Shown in pieces: positions 21,225 through 23,585 of a DNA stretch of 23,585 bases. How positions within the stretch are numbered: position 1 is the stretch's first letter; each line of letters starts with the position of its first letter. The notes under the pieces are model-generated. The model had not been told where the DNA came from and made no database searches. It saw only the letters and a program-made list of their open reading frames with translations. A program made the translations under genes and the position numbers. The DNA comes from Candidatus Woesearchaeota archaeon. GTDB taxonomy: Archaea > Nanobdellota > Nanobdellia > Woesearchaeales > UBA10200. The DNA is taken from NCBI GenBank assembly GCA_016180275.1, contig JACPBN010000042.1, positions 1 through 23,585 of the forward strand, in the 5' to 3' direction.

Positions 21225-21402
21225 AGCAGCTGCCGCAGTTGGCACTGGCATTGATTATCGAAGAGTTGCTCCTCCCAAATTTTACGAAAATTTGATAAAA
21301 GTGTGCGGCATAAAGCCGCACTAGACGAATGTGAGAATAGAAAAGCATTGCGTGTTGCTCTTTGTTACTGGATTTGTGCCAACTAAATTGACGGCAGCTG
21401 CT
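21225..21402 (-). ncRNA. structured element C (three-copy RNA-like family)
   Basis: Read on the minus strand, the outer stem is AGCAGCTGCCGT (21402-21391) with GCGGCAGCTGCT (21236-21225), 11 bp plus one G-U. A bulge CAATTT (21390-21385) lies on the 5' side only. The second stem AGTTGGCAC (21384-21376) with GTGCCAACT (21245-21237) is a perfect 9 bp. The core 21323-21261 matches element B at 61 of 63 positions, including the GTGCGG-CTTTATG-CCGCAC hairpin, where B has A/T at the positions that are G/C here, and GGGAGGAGCAACTCTT (21276-21261). It lies in the divergent gap between the metallopeptidase-like gene and the regulator. TATTTAAAAA upstream on the minus strand could be its promoter. Confidence 0.75.
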
Positions 21403-21427
21403 ATGCAACATACTTTTTGCCATAACA

Positions 21428-21437
21428 TTTTTAAATA
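21428..21437 (+). promoter_or_regulatory. TATA box of the winged-helix regulator gene
   Basis: TTTTTAAATA is centred about 25 nt before the ATG at 21458 and no ribosome site is present, so a leaderless transcript is expected. The reverse complement is also TATA-like and is placed to start element C on the minus strand. Confidence 0.55.
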
Positions 21438-21457
21438 GAGCCTAAAAACCTGTATTT

Positions 21458-22726
21458 ATGCCAGAAATAATGCTAAGACCTCTTGATGAAAAATATTTAA
21501 ACAGTGTTATTACTGCAATGTCTTATGAAGTAAGAGCATTTATTGTATCCCTCCTAAGACGGTCTGAATTTCAGGGAGAGTTGGATTTAGAAAGATTAAC
21601 TGAGGCAGCTGAGATATCCGGAAACGGATTCTCTAAAGAAAATTTCAGGTCTCATCTTAAAGGTGCATTAGCTCCATTTCTTGATGCAAAAGTTCTTGAG
21701 CCAGATGATAACCGTAGAAAAAAGAGAACTGGTTATGGATTAAACGGCAATGGATATGATGATCTGGCTCCTGCTGTAAATATTGCATATGATATAACCA
21801 ATAGTCTTATGAATGCAGATGGTCATGATAGATTAAAAAGATCTATACCCTATATACTTGGCAGATATATAAATCCCTTAGAATTAATATGGTTGGCAGA
21901 GGTTTTTTACGCAGGTATGAATAGGCTTGAAAGAGATGTTGTTGTAGAGATAGGTTTTGTTGTAGATATGTTAAAAGGACATGATGTCTCTCGACCATCA
22001 TTAAATAAACAACTACTTGCCTTAGAAGAATGCGGGGTTTTAGCAATGTATAATAAAAAACCTGATGCTGAATTTGGAGAATCTAAAAGGCACGGTATGC
22101 ATATAAGGAAGATAGAAAGACCATCAATTGCTTTAACTGAAGCAGGACAAGAAGTTTTTAGATATTTCAAAAACTTAAAATTATTCCTAAGAGCTGATCC
22201 ACAATTCTTTCCTCGTGAGGATAGGATAAAGGCATTAAAAGGCAATTATCCTGTTGACATTGAAAAAAGAATACTATATATAGGGACAAATGAAGACAGG
22301 ACTAAGGAGATTGCTGCAGAGATAAAAAAAGGTCTTAATTGGGATATTGATATTTATAGGATGTCATTAACAATAGAGAAAATTACTTTAGAAGAATTTA
22401 GAAAATTAAGTGCTGAAAGATTGAGTGGCTATGATCTTGTTATATTAGACGGTTATTGTCAAAATGGGGATACGAACCGCATGATGGACAGATATAAGTT
22501 ATTAAAATCACAGCAAGCTTCAAATGGAATAACAGCTATTTTACTGACACCTAATAAAGAACTAGCCAATGATGTAGAGAGAAAATTACCAATAAATTAC
22601 ATCTTCATTACTGACAACCATGGAATTCCTGATAATATAAAATTACAAGAGATAATGTATAAGTTAATGGTAAATCCGAAATCAGTCAAAAAAGCACAGT
22701 TTGATTGCTCACAGATGTTGTATTGA
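21458..22726 (+). CDS. regulator with two winged-helix-like domains and a receiver-like domain
   Basis: A 422-residue soluble protein. Residues about 18-95 and 125-235 look like two winged-helix domains (SYEVRAFIVSLLRRSEFQGE; SRPSLNKQLLALEECGVLAM; IALTEAGQEVFRYFKNL). Residues 268-395 form an alternating beta/alpha domain: KRILYIGTNEDRTKEIAAEI, then YDLVILDGYCQN with Asp331 at the end of a strand, then ITAILLTPNKELANDVERKL, as in response-regulator receiver domains. The order is reversed from usual response regulators, where the receiver is N-terminal. The domain calls are from pattern and need a structure search. It probably binds DNA; target and signal are unknown. No histidine kinase is in the window. 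Confidence 0.65.
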   Translation: MPEIMLRPLDEKYLNSVITAMSYEVRAFIVSLLRRSEFQGELDLERLTEAAEISGNGFSKENFRSHLKGALAPFLDAKVLEPDDNRRKKRTGYGLNGNGYDDLAPAVNIAYDITNSLMNADGHDRLKRSIPYILGRYINPLELIWLAEVFYAGMNRLERDVVVEIGFVVDMLKGHDVSRPSLNKQLLALEECGVLAMYNKKPDAEFGESKRHGMHIRKIERPSIALTEAGQEVFRYFKNLKLFLRADPQFFPREDRIKALKGNYPVDIEKRILYIGTNEDRTKEIAAEIKKGLNWDIDIYRMSLTIEKITLEEFRKLSAERLSGYDLVILDGYCQNGDTNRMMDRYKLLKSQQASNGITAILLTPNKELANDVERKLPINYIFITDNHGIPDNIKLQEIMYKLMVNPKSVKKAQFDCSQMLY

Positions 22727-22730
22727 ATGA

Positions 22731-23585
22731 TTAAATCTTCTTCACCATATACACACCTTCCTTCCAATAACCCAACTTTTTATAATATTTCCTGACACCA
22801 ACGCCAGAAATAACAACAAGCTTTTTTTTGTGATATGTTTTTGCAATATTTTCCGCTGTCTCAAGCAGCTGTTTGCCTATGCCCAAATGCTGAAAAGCTC
22901 CCTCAATTGTTTCCGCGCCTATTGGCACACTCTGCCCATAAATATGCAGCTCTCTAATCAATGCACTTTCCTCAGTAATTTCAGCCCGCAAAAACTGGCT
23001 TGGAAATCTCAATCTGCAAAAACCTAGTATGTAATCATTCCATTCGGCTGAGATAAAGAATTCATTGCCATTAGATGCATGATAATGCCTAGCAACGATT
23101 TGTATATTTTTCATTAGTTTATGCTTAAGGACGCCTGGCTTAATTGGCTTGATATTTCTTTCATGGCGCAATGTTTTCTTGAGCAGCTGCTTATAGAACA
23201 ATGCAGGATTCTTGGATTTCTTATATCTTTTGTCGTTAGCCTTCTCTTTATCACTCTTAGGCACAGCTTTATTTGCCTTAGATGCAAGTATCACACTAGA
23301 GACTATCTTTTCAAAAGTTTCTGGATTCAGCTTGTTTTCCTCATACCCGAGCTTTTCAAAAAATCTTCCAATTTCCCTGCACCTTATACATCTGCACTTT
23401 ATCTTTTTCTTTTTTACAACTTCCTCAACATACTGCCTCAGATTTGTCTTGTCAACGCCTGCGCTTGTTACGTTTGTGGGAATATCTCTCTGGACTCTCA
23501 TTATCCTGCAGTATTCAGGAACGTATTTTTTGAATTCAGCAATCAGCTTAGCAGCTTCTTTAGTAGACAATGGCTTGAATTTGCC
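22731..23585 (-). CDS. elp3: Elp3, tRNA U34 carboxymethylation enzyme (C-terminal part; 5' end outside window)
   Basis: This is the C-terminal part of Elp3, which makes 5-carboxymethyl-uridine at tRNA position 34 from acetyl-CoA using a radical SAM and an acetyltransferase domain. Seen here are YCRIMRVQRDIPTNVTSAGV, the Cys cluster KCRCIRCREIG, and the acetyltransferase (GNAT) end ESALIRELHIYGQSVPIG, QHLGIGKQLLETAE and VISGVGVRKYYKKLGYW. The frame stays open to the window edge (GKFKPLSTKE...), so the radical SAM part lies beyond 23585; a TTG at 23570 is not the start. Between the Cys cluster and the GNAT domain are about 85 extra Lys-rich residues (about 70-155 of this fragment) where Elp3 usually has a short linker. 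The stop is 4 nt from the convergent regulator gene. Confidence 0.9.
   Translation of the reverse strand, partial: GKFKPLSTKEAAKLIAEFKKYVPEYCRIMRVQRDIPTNVTSAGVDKTNLRQYVEEVVKKKKIKCRCIRCREIGRFFEKLGYEENKLNPETFEKIVSSVILASKANKAVPKSDKEKANDKRYKKSKNPALFYKQLLKKTLRHERNIKPIKPGVLKHKLMKNIQIVARHYHASNGNEFFISAEWNDYILGFCRLRFPSQFLRAEITEESALIRELHIYGQSVPIGAETIEGAFQHLGIGKQLLETAENIAKTYHKKKLVVISGVGVRKYYKKLGYWKEGVYMVKKI

Overview
The window looks archaeal and most resembles an AT-rich DPANN genome of the Woesearchaeota/Pacearchaeota kind; that lineage is an inference from gene content, not from a marker gene. The signs are three pilin-like proteins with class III (archaeal prepilin) signal peptides, a VirB11/TadA-type secretion ATPase, a HerA-type ATPase, an archaeal Elp3, TATA boxes about 25 nt before several start codons (leaderless transcripts), and many lineage-restricted coiled-coil proteins.

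Layout. 1-306 is the end of a gene made of near-identical 30-residue repeats, followed by a transposase remnant (417-605). 644-7342 is the machinery block: secretion ATPase (-), ArlC-like coiled-coil protein (+), HerA-like ATPase (-), Gln-rich coiled-coil protein (+), and two related five-helix membrane proteins (-). 7470-10501 is metabolic and envelope: aspartokinase, a MarC-family membrane protein, and an alpha/beta hydrolase lipoprotein, with five 21-bp palindrome-bearing repeats between the last two. 10711-16213 is the substrate block: a four-cysteine pilin, a second pilin, a pilin-like protein carrying a LamG domain, a large conserved-looking cytoplasmic protein whose best start is a rare ATT codon, and a charged coiled-coil protein. 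16300-16899 is a toxin-antitoxin pair (DUF4258-like toxin, zinc-ribbon/AbrB antitoxin). 16972-19326 is a large TIM-barrel protein with a big internal insertion. 19377-20165 is a nucleotidyltransferase plus small helical protein pair. 20169-22726 holds a HExxH metallopeptidase-like protein and a double winged-helix regulator with a receiver-like C-terminal domain. The window ends inside Elp3 (-).

The most unusual content is non-coding. Three intergenic elements of about 180-200 nt (11897-12093 +, 15206-15393 +, 21225-21402 -) share one architecture: a long closing stem ending in CTGCC/GGCAG, a U-rich bulge of 6-7 nt on one side only, a second stem of 8-9 bp, and a GGAGGAGCAACT motif in the 3' half. 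The stem sequences differ between copies while pairing is kept. The two closest copies share a 63-nt core that differs at only two positions, and those two positions are opposite each other in a hairpin. This is what a repeated structured RNA family would look like; I do not recognise it as a known one.

Taken together, the two blocks look like a type IV pilus-like surface appendage or secretion apparatus (motor ATPase, second ATPase, membrane and coiled-coil parts, pilins, adhesin-like tip). No TadC/PilC-type platform protein or prepilin peptidase is in the window.
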